From Algicoccus sp048820935 (GTDB taxonomy: Bacteria > Pseudomonadota > Gammaproteobacteria > Burkholderiales > Burkholderiaceae_B), in assembly GCF_048820935.1 (NCBI RefSeq), contig NZ_JBMERD010000007.1:110861-174860 (forward strand): DNA of 64,000 bases, written 5' to 3'. The notes beneath the pieces were generated by a model. That model worked only from the letters and a program-made list of their open reading frames with translations. It searched no databases and was not told the DNA's origin. This document shows, one piece after another, positions 26,473 to 36,368 of the stretch; the stretch's first letter is position 1, and every line of letters starts with the position of its first letter. Both the position numbers and the translations under genes were made by a program.

Positions 26473-29073
26473 CTAAACAGTCTTTTTCGCTGCTTTTTTA
26501 GCCGCTTTCTTGGCAGCTTTCTTAGCCGTTTTCTTAACAGCCGTGGTTTTAGCTGCTGCAGTTTTTGTTGCTTTCTTTGCGACTTTCTTCGCCGCTTTTT
26601 TGGCTGCCTTTTTAGCCGTTGGTTTTTTCGCTTCAAACTCAAAACCAACCTTGCCTTTCGCATCCAGCACCAAAAACGCCTTGAACTTGCGATTGGTTCG
26701 GCTCGAGATAAACCCTTCAAACAAGTCTGTTTTGCCTGTTTCAAGTAGTTTGGTCATCTGGCTCGGATCAATTTCCTGCTGCAGAATCACCTTACCTGAA
26801 CGGAAGTCACACGTTTTGTCGGGTCCGACCGCTTTCTCACACACATAGCTCATGCCATGTTCATAAACCTTATGCTGGCATTTCGGACAATTTCCTAGCG
26901 CAGTGCGTCCTGAGAAGTCGACAGGCTCGTTGTCCTCGTCGTCCTTCTGCCCAAAGTCAAAGATCAGTTTGTGCTCATCATCCAGCTTCAGAATGGCCGC
27001 AAACGGGCGTCCCATTTTGCTGACAAAGCCTTGCAAGGGACCGAGTTCGCGCGTTTGAATGAGTGATTCCACTTCAGACGGCTCAAACGTGCGACCACCC
27101 GGGTGTTTACCCACTGAGAAATCACACTGCGTGCATGCATAACGACGGTAGTTTTCTTTAACGACAGCACCACACTTAGGGCAAGGTGTCTTCAGAGTCA
27201 CATAATCACCAGGCACCGTATCGCGCTCAAACTCTTTGGCTCGACGCACGATGTTTTGTGTCATCGTGGCAATTTCTTGCATAAACGTTTGACGGTCAAG
27301 CTGTCCTTGCTCAATTTGTTTGAGTTTATGCTCCCAACCGCCTGTCAATTCAGGGGATGTGAGTTCTTTCACGTCCAAACCTTGCAACAAGGTCATCAAT
27401 TGACGGGCTTTGGCAGTGGGCACCAGCTCTCTGCCTTCTCGGCGTAGGTAAGCCTCATTGAGCAAACCTTCAATAATGGCAGCGCGCGTTGCAGGTGTAC
27501 CCAATCCGCGCTCCACCATGGCTTCACGCAGCTCTTCATCATCAATCAGCTTGCCAGCGCCTTCCATGGCAGATAGTAAAGTGGCTTCCGTATACCGTGG
27601 TGGTGGTTTGGTGGCCAGATCGACTGTCTCAATCTCATCAGTTTGCACCGTCTCGCCTTCAGTCACCGGCACAAGCGTTTCATCGTCACCCTGTGCATCA
27701 CGTCCATAAATCGCCAACCAACCGGGTGATGTCAGCACCTTACCTTCAGTGCGGAACTTGTGATTCAACACATCAGTAATGCGGGTCGTGACTTTGAATT
27801 GCGCAGCTGGGAAAAAGATCGCTAGGAAGCGCTTGACCACAAGGTCATACAACTTAAATTCGGCATCACTCAAATCCTTCGGAATTTGTGTGGTGGGGAT
27901 AATCGCAAAGTGATCCGACACTTTTTTGTTATCGAACACTCGGCGGTTTTTACGCACCCAATCTTGTTCAAGTGCCTGACTGGCAAACACGGCTAGATTC
28001 TTTGTCACCAACCCCTCAGATTGCGCAATTGCAGAAAACGCATTTTTAACAGTCGGCAAATAATCTTCTGGCAAATAGCGAGAGTCGGTACGTGGATAGG
28101 TCAAGGCCTTGTGACGCTCATACAGAGTTTGCGCAAGCGACAGGGTGGTTTTAGCGGAGAACCCAAAACGGCTGTTGGCTTCACGCTGTAAAGACGTCAA
28201 ATCAAACAGCAGGGGAGATGCCTGACTACTCGGCTTTGATTGTTCCGTGACAACACCTGGTTGATCTTGGCAAGCCTGAACAATAGCTTGTGCCGCAGCA
28301 GCATCCCAGAGACGAATGTCACGCTTTTCTGCATCCTGAGGATCTTTTTTAAACTCAGGATCAAACCATTTGGCCGCGTACTGACCTGCCTGGGCACCAA
28401 ACGTGGCATGAATCTCCCAATAATCGCGCGGCACAAACTCACGAATACGGTTCTCACGCTCACTCACGATATACAACGTGGGTGTTTGCACGCGACCCAC
28501 CGGGGTCTTGAAGAAACCGCCATCCTTACTATTAAAGGCCGTCATTGCCCGTGTGCCATTAATCCCCACAAGCCAGTCTGCTTCGGCTCTAGAGCGCGCT
28601 GCCTGCTCTAACGGTTTGAGCATTTCGTCTGGTCTGAGATTGTCAAAGGCTTCACGAATCGCATCGCGCGTCATCGATTGCAGCCACAATCTTGAGACGG
28701 GTTTTTTTACATTCGCGTATTGTTGAATGTATCGGAAAATCAGCTCACCTTCACGTCCCGCGTCACATGCGTTGATGAGTCGATCGACATCTTTACGTTT
28801 GATGAGTTTGACCAACAGCTTCAAGCGTTCGGTCGATTTTTTATCCGAGGGATTTAATCCAAACTGCTCCGGAATCACCGGCAAATGGGTAAAAGTCCAC
28901 TTGCCTCGAACCGGATCATTAGGCGCGATCAGACTCAGCAGATGTCCAATACTGGATGCGAGGACATACTGGTCGCTTTCAAAGTAATCGCCCTCACGGG
29001 TAAACCCACCCAATGCGCGGGAGATATCAAGAGCCACGGATGGCTTTTCAGCAATGATAAGTGCTTTGGTCAT
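26473..29073 (-). CDS. topB: DNA topoisomerase III with histone-like Lys/Ala tail
   Basis: A type IA topoisomerase, 866 residues. It has the TOPRIM start KALIIAEKPSVA, DAGREGELIF, the active-site tyrosine in YPRTDSRYLP, RVQTPTL, and a C-terminal zinc-ribbon part (CPKCGAVVKENYRRYACTQC; NCPKCQHKVYEHGMSYVC). From about residue 815 the protein ends in repeated AKKAAKK units, a histone-H1-like basic tail that should increase DNA binding. Such tails are seen on some Burkholderiales proteins. smg lies upstream on the same strand. Confidence 0.95.
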   Translation of the reverse strand: MTKALIIAEKPSVALDISRALGGFTREGDYFESDQYVLASSIGHLLSLIAPNDPVRGKWTFTHLPVIPEQFGLNPSDKKSTERLKLLVKLIKRKDVDRLINACDAGREGELIFRYIQQYANVKKPVSRLWLQSMTRDAIREAFDNLRPDEMLKPLEQAARSRAEADWLVGINGTRAMTAFNSKDGGFFKTPVGRVQTPTLYIVSERENRIREFVPRDYWEIHATFGAQAGQYAAKWFDPEFKKDPQDAEKRDIRLWDAAAAQAIVQACQDQPGVVTEQSKPSSQASPLLFDLTSLQREANSRFGFSAKTTLSLAQTLYERHKALTYPRTDSRYLPEDYLPTVKNAFSAIAQSEGLVTKNLAVFASQALEQDWVRKNRRVFDNKKVSDHFAIIPTTQIPKDLSDAEFKLYDLVVKRFLAIFFPAAQFKVTTRITDVLNHKFRTEGKVLTSPGWLAIYGRDAQGDDETLVPVTEGETVQTDEIETVDLATKPPPRYTEATLLSAMEGAGKLIDDEELREAMVERGLGTPATRAAIIEGLLNEAYLRREGRELVPTAKARQLMTLLQGLDVKELTSPELTGGWEHKLKQIEQGQLDRQTFMQEIATMTQNIVRRAKEFERDTVPGDYVTLKTPCPKCGAVVKENYRRYACTQCDFSVGKHPGGRTFEPSEVESLIQTRELGPLQGFVSKMGRPFAAILKLDDEHKLIFDFGQKDDEDNEPVDFSGRTALGNCPKCQHKVYEHGMSYVCEKAVGPDKTCDFRSGKVILQQEIDPSQMTKLLETGKTDLFEGFISSRTNRKFKAFLVLDAKGKVGFEFEAKKPTAKKAAKKAAKKVAKKATKTAAAKTTAVKKTAKKAAKKAAKKAAKKTV

Positions 29074-29285
29074 TCAAATCCTGACTTCGCTAAATTGCTT
29101 CAGCGGAGAATATTACGTTTACAACACAAGGGCTTGCAAGATAAATCGTACTTCTGTTTGGTATTGAACACGAGACAGAAACGAATCCTGCGCGTCTGAT
29201 TGCAATCCAACAAGTTTCAACAGTGTCTTATGCGCACATCAATTGCGCAACCGCAATGTCTTTGCTTAATCAGTGCGTAAAAACA

Positions 29286-29747
29286 TCAATGCGTCTGCCG
29301 ATCACCCTCTCCCAGAATAAGTTCTTCCATGATTAGATGATCGACTTCAATTTCCTGACTCCAGAGTACTAACAGTGCAATGATTTTCATGGTCTCAAGA
29401 CTCACAGGCGATTCTTGACTGGCCATGGCTCGCTCAATCAATATCTCCCGTAAGGGTGCGGACAAAGCCTGACCTTCTTCGAGGAACATAATAAGCCCGA
29501 TGGCCTCCACACCCAACCGCTGCTGCTCTTCATCCGTATAAAAACGCTGACCATTCGACAGCTCTGTCAGTGGGAATTCACCAAACGTTTCTGTCGATTG
29601 CGCCAAGCCCATCAACCAACTCAAGGCATCATCAATATCGTCATGCTCAAAGCCTGCGGCGGCCAACCGGCGAGCCAAAACGTCCGCGGCAGGGCAAGCC
29701 TGCGGCGTGTAGTAGTTGTGGTAAAGGTAAACCAGAACCTCAAACAT
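29286..29747 (-). CDS. smg: Smg / DUF494 family protein
   Basis: A 153-residue protein of the Smg family (MFEVLVYLYHNYY start; DALSWLMGL; LGVEAIGLIMFLEE; LREILIERAMA). Smg genes usually sit between dprA and a topoisomerase gene. Here topB follows after 212 nt but no dprA precedes it. The molecular role of Smg is not established. Confidence 0.92.
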   Translation of the reverse strand: MFEVLVYLYHNYYTPQACPAADVLARRLAAAGFEHDDIDDALSWLMGLAQSTETFGEFPLTELSNGQRFYTDEEQQRLGVEAIGLIMFLEEGQALSAPLREILIERAMASQESPVSLETMKIIALLVLWSQEIEVDHLIMEELILGEGDRQTH

Positions 29748-30084
29748 CTAGCCTCCCTGTCTGAAGAACTTGCTAAAACCAGAAAAACTCTGGGGAACAC
29801 TGTTTTCTATGTTCTATGTCTGTAACTACAAGACTTCACCAGCCTCTAATTACAGGCATCATACTGCATTGATACTCCACACAAGCCTAAAGACGAAGAA
29901 CCACCCTGTCAGCCCATAACGATAGAGAGTCAATTTGTCCTCCAAAGTTGTTACTTTGGTCTATTTAAAATACCAGACATTGCTTCTTCATCAGAAAACA
30001 AACTCCTTGCACGCACCGACCGTCGCGCTCGTATATGATGAAATCCACAACAAATCATTATGACAATGGAGCTAGACGAACATT
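29748..30084. other. Intergenic region between divergent smg and metallo-hydrolase gene
   Basis: 337 nt with no convincing ORF or RNA gene. A loose promoter (TTGCAC 30007-30012, TATATG 30032-30037, spacing 19) may serve the plus-strand gene. The dprA gene commonly found upstream of smg is absent, and no remnant of it is recognisable here. Confidence 0.4.
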
Positions 30085-31143
30085 ATGAATCCGCTTGAAC
30101 GTGAATTGACCTATCCATTTGATGAGAAAAAACCAGAACCTGGCTACAGCATTGAAGTCGCACCTGGCGTCCATTGGATTCAGATGCCATTACCTTTTGC
30201 GCTCGATCACATCAATCTCTGGCTATTGCGTGACAAAATCGATGGCCGCGAAGGCTGGACAGTTGTTGACTGTGGTGTCACCCGCGATGAGGTTAAAGAA
30301 CTTTGGGAAAAAGTCTTTGACAATGTTCTAGGCGGATTGCCAGTCCTGCGCGTCATTGTCACCCACGTCCACCCAGACCACGTTGGTTTGGCTCATTGGT
30401 TGTGCGAACGTTGGGATGCACCGATGTGGATGAGCATGACCGATTACATCACCGGTCGTCATTGGACCACCGCTGAAAAAGGCTCTTCCAATGGGGGTGA
30501 GGCCGCTGCGCAGCATTTTGCGAAACATGGTCTACAAAACGAAGAAACGCTCGATGGCGTTCGTGCACGGTCTAACTACTACACAGGACTCGTACCCCGC
30601 ATTCCAGACAGTTTTGTGCGCGTCATGCATCATGACCAGATTCGGATTGGCGATCACGACTGGCAAGCCATCGTTGGATACGGCCACTCACCCGAACACA
30701 TGTCATTTTTTAGCCCACACCACAAAGTGCTCATCTCCGGCGACATGGTGTTGCCACGTATTTCAACCAACGTCAGCGTTCAAAACTCTGAGCCCGAAGG
30801 CAATCCCCTTAAGCTTTATCTGGACTCTCTGGCAAACTACGGTCATGTACCCGAAGATGTTCTGGTATTACCTTCACACGGCAGACCTTTTAAAGGACTC
30901 CATGTACGCATTGGTCAGCAACACACCCACCATCAGGAACGCTTTGATGAAGTACTGGAGGCCTGTGTAACACCGCTTTCAGCTTTTGATTTGCTGCCTA
31001 TTATGTTTAGACGCAAACTCGACACGCACCAGACGACTTTCGCCATGGGTGAAGCCATCGCCCACCTCAATGCATTGTACTTAGATGGCAAGTTAGAGCG
31101 TCGTTTGGGTGATGACAACATTTATCGATTTAAGACCCTATGA
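30085..31143 (+). CDS. MBL-fold metallo-hydrolase
   Basis: A metallo-beta-lactamase-fold hydrolase (352 residues) with the zinc motif H94-V-H96-P-D98-H99, further metal ligands likely in GYGHSPEH, SGDMVLP and PSHGRPF, and a C-terminal winged-helix-like part (FAMGEAIAHLNALYLDGKLERR). The layout resembles the LACTB2-like subgroup that hydrolyses acyl thioesters or other small esters, but the substrate cannot be read from sequence. The stop overlaps the next gene's start by 4 nt (ATGA at 31140), so the two are coupled. Confidence 0.86.
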   Translation: MNPLERELTYPFDEKKPEPGYSIEVAPGVHWIQMPLPFALDHINLWLLRDKIDGREGWTVVDCGVTRDEVKELWEKVFDNVLGGLPVLRVIVTHVHPDHVGLAHWLCERWDAPMWMSMTDYITGRHWTTAEKGSSNGGEAAAQHFAKHGLQNEETLDGVRARSNYYTGLVPRIPDSFVRVMHHDQIRIGDHDWQAIVGYGHSPEHMSFFSPHHKVLISGDMVLPRISTNVSVQNSEPEGNPLKLYLDSLANYGHVPEDVLVLPSHGRPFKGLHVRIGQQHTHHQERFDEVLEACVTPLSAFDLLPIMFRRKLDTHQTTFAMGEAIAHLNALYLDGKLERRLGDDNIYRFKTL

Positions 31144-32330
31144 AATCAAAACACCACCTTCATACCCAATTACTCCGTATAGGTAGCGCACCATTTGATG
31201 AAGCGACTGGCACAGCGCCAGTCAATTTACCAAGTGTGCGCACCAGCACCCTGCGTTTTAAAAACCTGGACATTCTGGATGCGTTGCAAGAAAAACGCGC
31301 CCGGGGTGAACGGGTCACGACCTACGGCATCAGTGGACTGGATACGCATCGTGCGCTAGAAGATGCCATTAATGCGCTTGAAGGTGGGACTTACTGCGTC
31401 ATAAACAGCTCTGGCTTAGCTTCCATTCACCTGGCCTTTATGAGCGTGCTCAAAACCGGTGATCACGTTTTAGTCAGTGACAACATTTATGGCCCAGTTC
31501 GCGTTTTACATGACACTTTGCTGAAAAAACTGGGTATCGAGGTAAGTTTTTTTAGCAAACAAGACAATCTGGAGAAACTCGTCAAACCCAACACCCGTTT
31601 GCTTTATGTCGAGTCTCCAGGTTCTTTGCTGATGGAAATGCTGGATATGCCAGCACTTTCAAAGTTCGCGAAAGCACACGATCTGGTCCTTGCCACAGAC
31701 AACACTTGGGGCGCTGGGCTTCTGTATCAACCCTTGAATCTGGGTGCTGATATTTCTGTCATCGCTGGCACGAAATATCTAAACGGTCACTCCGATGTCA
31801 TGCTCGGTGCAGTGGTGACCAATCGGGAAGATCTAGCAGAACAAATTCACGCAACGCAATATGCCCTTGGCAACAGTGTGAGTGCCGATGATGTCTGGCT
31901 AACCTTGCGTGGCCTTAAAACTATGGCGGTTCGTTTGGAACAACATACTCGTAACACCCAAACCGTGTGCGAGTTTCTGGATCAACACCCCATGGTCAGC
32001 CGCATCTACTACCCAGCATGGCACAAAGACCCCGGTTACGAGCTGTGGCAGCGTGATTGTCATGGCACCAATGGTTTGATCAGCATTTCTTTGAATTGCT
32101 CACCTGAAGCGGCTAAACGATTCGTAGATGCCTTGGAGTTGTTTGGGATTGGGTTCTCTTGGGGTGGTTATGAAAGTCTCGTTCAGTGGGTGAGTCCAAC
32201 GGTCTTAGAAGCCCACAGCTACTGGACAGAGCAGGGCAAAGCACTGGTGCGATTGCACATCGGTCTTGAAGATGTGACTGATCTGATTGAAGATCTCACG
32301 CAGGCACTCGACGCGATCGAAACCAAATGA
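31140..32330 (+). CDS. metC: Cystathionine beta-lyase
   Basis: A PLP enzyme of the Cys/Met metabolism family (396 residues), predicted to cleave cystathionine to homocysteine, pyruvate and ammonia. The PLP lysine is K212 in AGTKYLNGHSDVMLG; other conserved parts are YGISGLDTHRALE, SSGLASIHLA and DNTWGAG. The SWGGYESL end motif fits MetC better than MetB. Starts inside the stop of the preceding hydrolase gene. A strong terminator follows. Confidence 0.9.
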   Translation: MKSKHHLHTQLLRIGSAPFDEATGTAPVNLPSVRTSTLRFKNLDILDALQEKRARGERVTTYGISGLDTHRALEDAINALEGGTYCVINSSGLASIHLAFMSVLKTGDHVLVSDNIYGPVRVLHDTLLKKLGIEVSFFSKQDNLEKLVKPNTRLLYVESPGSLLMEMLDMPALSKFAKAHDLVLATDNTWGAGLLYQPLNLGADISVIAGTKYLNGHSDVMLGAVVTNREDLAEQIHATQYALGNSVSADDVWLTLRGLKTMAVRLEQHTRNTQTVCEFLDQHPMVSRIYYPAWHKDPGYELWQRDCHGTNGLISISLNCSPEAAKRFVDALELFGIGFSWGGYESLVQWVSPTVLEAHSYWTEQGKALVRLHIGLEDVTDLIEDLTQALDAIETK

Positions 32331-32404
32331 CTCCGAGCATCAGTCTAGATCTCAGGCAGTCAGCATAAGCACATAAACGCGCAAATGCAAACATAAACGC
32401 AAAC

Positions 32405-32460
32405 GTAAAAAAACCGATCTTTTGACTTGATTATCAAAGTCATCAGATCGGTTTTTTATA
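32405..32460. terminator. Bidirectional intrinsic terminator between metC and dsbA
   Basis: AAAACCGATCT (up to 32420) pairs with AGATCGGTTTT (from 32445), with an inner GACTT/AAGTC helix. T runs follow on the plus strand and, on the minus strand, the matching A run at 32407-32413 gives a U tract. It serves convergent metC and dsbA. Confidence 0.85.
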
Positions 32461-32510
32461 TCGGTTTTTATTTTTTATGCATCCCAATACAATGGGAAAT
32501 TAGCAAACGG

Positions 32511-33113
32511 TTAGCGCGGCACCATTTTCAGGAGCTCATTGGCAACGTCAATCGTTTCCTGATAACCACCTGCCTCAGCGGGTGACGTTAAAAAACGACC
32601 ACCCACCGCAATCGAAGGTGTTCCGCGAATTCCGTAACCTTCAACGAGCTGATCAGCACGTTTCATCTTCGAGTCCACACCAAAAGATTTCATGGCTGCC
32701 TGAAACTGAGCTTTATCGACACCCTGATTCTCGACCCAAGCCACAATATCTTCTTCTTTGAACAAACGTTTGCCTTGTTGATGGATAGCCTCAAACACTT
32801 TGGCGTGCAGATCGTCACGACCAATCGCTTCGAGCGCAAAATACAGCTGCTGTGCTGGCTTCATTCCCGCATTGAATGCCACTGGCACATGCTGAAAACT
32901 GACATCACTGGATAAAGTTTTACGCCATTCCGTCACCATTGGATCCAAAACAGCACAGTGTGGACATCCGTAGGAGAAGAACTCCAACACTTCGATTTTA
33001 TCGGGATCCGTTGGCTGAGGCGGGTTGACGTTGACATACGTTTGCTGGGCACTTGCCATCGTTCCGATCAGACCCAACGTCACCGTTGCCAATATTTTTG
33101 TTAAAAACTTCAA
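32511..33113 (-). CDS. dsbA: Thiol:disulfide interchange protein DsbA
   Basis: Periplasmic oxidase that introduces disulfide bonds in secreted proteins. A signal peptide (MKFLTKILATVTLGLIGTMASA) precedes a thioredoxin fold with the catalytic C50-P-H-C53 and the cis-Pro loop GIRGTPSIAV. The 200-residue length is normal. It follows the SPOR gene on the same strand, an order common in this group. Confidence 0.94.
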   Translation of the reverse strand: MKFLTKILATVTLGLIGTMASAQQTYVNVNPPQPTDPDKIEVLEFFSYGCPHCAVLDPMVTEWRKTLSSDVSFQHVPVAFNAGMKPAQQLYFALEAIGRDDLHAKVFEAIHQQGKRLFKEEDIVAWVENQGVDKAQFQAAMKSFGVDSKMKRADQLVEGYGIRGTPSIAVGGRFLTSPAEAGGYQETIDVANELLKMVPR

Positions 33114-33167
33114 GATTGCACTCCTTTCAATCTGTCAAAACACGGCAAATGCCGCAGTCTTCGTTAC

Positions 33168-33767
33168 TTATTGTCGAATCACGTTCGATTCGATCTTTTC
33201 TTGTGACAACCGTGCGCGCACTTTGTTCATATCATCTAACTTTGAAAATGGACCCACACGCACACGATTTAACAAAACACCATTAACATCAGCCCGTTGG
33301 ATCTGAACCGGTAAGCCCATCATGATCATCCGCGCTTGCAATGTTTCTGCATCCTCCACAACTCGGAATGCGCCCACCTGCAGAAAATACACATGTTTGT
33401 CTTGAGCACTTGGTGCGCTTTTTTCTGGTTCAGGTTTCACCACGGGTGGCTTAGGCAAGGGCGGCGCCGGTTTATCCGCATCCACCGGTAATGTTGATAT
33501 CAAAGCCGCTAATTCATCTTTTTTAGGCTCTTGTACAGGCGCTGTAGGTCGAGACGCTGCATTCAAGCCACGATTGGGATCCACGGGGCTCACGCGATCA
33601 ACGCGAGTGCTTGCTGGCTCTCGAGTGGCTTTATCCACGAAAGGCATGGGTGATGACATCACAAAATAGGCCACAGCCGCTGCCGCGCTCAACCCCAATA
33701 ACAGACCAATCAAAATACCGTAAAAGGTACTGCCTCGACGGTCGGATTTCTTTTTTCTAGTTGCCAT
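33168..33767 (-). CDS. SPOR-domain membrane protein
   Basis: A bitopic protein (199 residues): short basic cytoplasmic tail, a membrane helix at about 15-38, a Pro/Lys/Glu-rich periplasmic linker, and a C-terminal SPOR domain (FLQVGAFRVVEDAETLQARM ... NRVRVGPFSKLDDMNKVRARL). SPOR domains bind denuded septal peptidoglycan, so a role in cell division is likely (FtsN-like, but identity not shown). It lies between argS and dsbA. Confidence 0.9.
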   Translation of the reverse strand: MATRKKKSDRRGSTFYGILIGLLLGLSAAAAVAYFVMSSPMPFVDKATREPASTRVDRVSPVDPNRGLNAASRPTAPVQEPKKDELAALISTLPVDADKPAPPLPKPPVVKPEPEKSAPSAQDKHVYFLQVGAFRVVEDAETLQARMIMMGLPVQIQRADVNGVLLNRVRVGPFSKLDDMNKVRARLSQEKIESNVIRQ

Positions 33768-33779
33768 ATAACCAAGACA

Positions 33780-35468
33780 TTACATACGTTCGGGTGCATC
33801 GACCCCAAGTAGTGCCAGACCATTGGCCAGCACCTGACGCGTTGCATCCGCGAGTCTCAGACGTGCTGCTTGCAGTGCTGGGTCGTCAACCCGCAAACGT
33901 TCTGCGTTGTACCAAGCATGAAAGTCTGATGCACAATCTCTAAGCCAGAATGCAATCAAATGAGGCGCTAAATCCTGCATCGCCTGCTCAATCACATCAG
34001 AGAACTCGGCAAGACGCTTAAGCAGCACTTGCTCTGAGGGTGCCGTTAACAATCCTGCATCAGCCTGATTCAGCTGTTGACGGATGGTTTCATCTGCCTG
34101 CACCAACACCGAACAAATCCGCGCATGCGCATATTGCACATAGTAAACCGGGTTTTCTTCTGTTTGCGATCTGGCCAGATCCACATCAAAGACAAATTCT
34201 GTATCTGCACGGCGTTGGATCAAGAAAAAGCGAACCGCATCCCGACCCACCCAATCAATCAAATCTCTCAAAGTGACATAACTACCGGCGCGTTTAGAGA
34301 TTTTGACTTCTTGACCATCGCGTACAACCTTCACCATCTTATGCAACACATAATCCGGATAAGTCGCAGGGATGCCCATGTCTAAGCCTTGAAGGCCTGC
34401 ACGCACACGGGCTACGGTGCCATGATGGTCACTACCCTGAATATTGATCGCCTTCTCAAAACCACGTTCCCATTTCGTCACGTGATACGCCACATCAGGC
34501 ACAAAATATGTATAACCACCTTCGGTTTTACGCATCACACGATCTTTGTCGTCACCCGTACCCAGCTCTGTGGTGCGAAGCCAGAGTGCGCCATCTTCTT
34601 CGAAAGTATGGCCATTGGCCGTCAGACGATCCACCACAGCCTGAACACGCCCATCTTCATACAAAGAGCTTTCTAGGTAATACCGATCAAAAGCAAGTCC
34701 AAATGCTTTGAGATCCAAATCTTGTTCGTGGCGAAGATAAGTCACCGCAAAACGACGAATGGCTTCCAGATCATCCGCATCACCTGAGCCTGTCACAGCA
34801 ATCCCGTCACTCGCTTGGACGGTTTTACCAGCGGAATAATCATTCGCAATTTCAACAATGTAATCACCCCGATACCCATCTTGCGGGTAATCATCACTGT
34901 CGGGTGTCAGACCCTTGAGGCGCGCTTGCACACTCAAAGCCAGGTTATCGATCTGATTGCCTGCATCGTTGTAATAGAACTCGCGGCTGACATCGTAACC
35001 GCCGGCTTCAAACAAACGACACAACGCATCACCTAACGCCGCTTGTCGCGCATGCCCAACGTGCAATGGCCCCGTCGGGTTGGCTGATACAAACTCGACT
35101 AAAACCTTGCCAGCGCCTGGTGCTTTATAGCCATAGCGTTGCCCCTGCGTTTCGATCAGATCCAAAACAGCCGTAACCGCCTGAGGGCTCAAACGGAAGT
35201 TGATAAAACCCGGACCTGCAATCTCTGCACTGGCAATAATTGCCGACGTCTGCTCATCAGCCAGAATCTGATCCACAATGCTTTGGGCCAGTTCTCGGGG
35301 ATTTTTACCAGCTTTTTTAGCCGTTTGTAATGCAATATTGGTTGCGACATCGCCGTGCGCAGCCACTTTGGGGCGCTCAAGCGTCACTTGAGGTACGTCC
35401 TGGCCAGTTAGCGTTTGGACGATCTCTGTTAATCGTTGTTTGAGAATATGTGCCTGCTCGGGGAGCAT
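33780..35468 (-). CDS. argS: Arginyl-tRNA synthetase
   Basis: Class I aminoacyl-tRNA synthetase (562 residues). The HIGH-type motif is in ANPTGPLHVGHARQAALGD; the N-terminal Add1 domain (TNIALQTAKKAGKNPRELA) and the C-terminal DALR anticodon-binding domain are present. The KMSKS equivalent is KISKRAGSYV. Start ATG 35468. First gene of an argS-SPOR-dsbA run. Confidence 0.97.
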   Translation of the reverse strand: MLPEQAHILKQRLTEIVQTLTGQDVPQVTLERPKVAAHGDVATNIALQTAKKAGKNPRELAQSIVDQILADEQTSAIIASAEIAGPGFINFRLSPQAVTAVLDLIETQGQRYGYKAPGAGKVLVEFVSANPTGPLHVGHARQAALGDALCRLFEAGGYDVSREFYYNDAGNQIDNLALSVQARLKGLTPDSDDYPQDGYRGDYIVEIANDYSAGKTVQASDGIAVTGSGDADDLEAIRRFAVTYLRHEQDLDLKAFGLAFDRYYLESSLYEDGRVQAVVDRLTANGHTFEEDGALWLRTTELGTGDDKDRVMRKTEGGYTYFVPDVAYHVTKWERGFEKAINIQGSDHHGTVARVRAGLQGLDMGIPATYPDYVLHKMVKVVRDGQEVKISKRAGSYVTLRDLIDWVGRDAVRFFLIQRRADTEFVFDVDLARSQTEENPVYYVQYAHARICSVLVQADETIRQQLNQADAGLLTAPSEQVLLKRLAEFSDVIEQAMQDLAPHLIAFWLRDCASDFHAWYNAERLRVDDPALQAARLRLADATRQVLANGLALLGVDAPERM

Positions 35469-35578
35469 AGTCAGACCATCTAGTAGTAAAGTTTCAAATA
35501 ATAACGTGATATACCTATCTGCAAGCCGCAGACTGCAATCACGTCGTCAAGACATCAATCTTGTTTAAGGAGTTCCCT

Positions 35579-35932
35579 ATGTTAGTCACTTTCAGCAGCA
35601 AAGCCGATATGGACATTCTGATGCTGGAAAAACATGCACTTGCCGTCTTAGTTGCGGCAGGTAAGTTAGAGGGCCCTGAAATCCCTGAACGCGGTGTGTT
35701 TTCTGTTGAACAAATCGATGATGCCATCCAGCGTCTAGAGGATACCATTGCACGCGAAAAGGATTATGACGCCTCTCGACAAAAGATTCTCGATCAAATT
35801 GACGATGAATTACCACCATCCATCAAAGAGCATGTTCATCTAGGCCAGCGTGCAACACCACTCTTACAAATGCTGCGCAAAGCCAAAGCTCAAAACACCC
35901 CGGTTCTCTGGGAAACTGGATCCGGTTGGTAA
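35579..35932 (+). CDS. DUF1840-like small protein
   Basis: 117 residues, soluble, beginning MLVTFSSKADMDILMLEKHA. It resembles DUF1840 proteins of betaproteobacteria, with the central VFSVEQIDDAIQRLEDTIA and late LGQRATPLLQMLRKA. Function unknown. A strong AAGGAG lies seven bases before ATG 35579, which decides the start over an upstream TTG. Confidence 0.82.
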   Translation: MLVTFSSKADMDILMLEKHALAVLVAAGKLEGPEIPERGVFSVEQIDDAIQRLEDTIAREKDYDASRQKILDQIDDELPPSIKEHVHLGQRATPLLQMLRKAKAQNTPVLWETGSGW

Positions 35933-35943
35933 TTATATACACC

Positions 35944-36204
35944 ATGGAATGCCGCCCAGCTTGTGCAGCCTGTTGTATTGCACCTTCGATCTCGAGTCCT
36001 ATTCCTGGAATGCCAGATGGGAAGAAGGCTGGGCAACCCTGTATACAGCTTGATGAGCAATTGCGTTGCAAGATTTTTGATCATCCTGAACGACCCGAAG
36101 TCTGTGCATCTCTGAAACCCAGTCCTGACATGTGCGGCACAAGCCGCGAACAAGCGATGCAATGGCTCACATGGGCTGAGATTGAGACGATGCCGTCAGC
36201 GTAA
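35944..36204 (+). CDS. YkgJ-family cysteine cluster protein
   Basis: An 86-residue protein with the YkgJ Cys pattern: MECRPACAACC at the start, then QPCIQ, RCKIF, EVCASL and MCG. The family probably binds a metal or iron-sulfur cluster. ATG 35944 is chosen; a TTG at 35926 would overlap the preceding gene. It lies 11 nt after the DUF1840-like gene, so they are likely cotranscribed. Confidence 0.85.
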   Translation: MECRPACAACCIAPSISSPIPGMPDGKKAGQPCIQLDEQLRCKIFDHPERPEVCASLKPSPDMCGTSREQAMQWLTWAEIETMPSA

Positions 36205-36368
36205 ACACAAAGACACAGCTTACACACATCAGTATTTTGAACGCCCATTGCCGATCTATTTTGTCACAGCCAATCAAAACCTCAGTAATTTTTAGTCATA
36301 AAATAGAACATCATCTATTAAGACTAACGAGGTATACACTTGATCAATATCGAAATCAGGAGAACGAA

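Noticed and set aside
26473..26640. Repeated short units at the end of topB as a possible CRISPR or satellite
   Set aside because: They are Lys/Ala codon repeats in frame with topB; unit spacing is codon-scale, not repeat-spacer.
36237..36368. Longer N-terminus for the RHH antitoxin
   Set aside because: The upstream codons are not antitoxin-like, and AGGAG sits correctly before ATG 36369.
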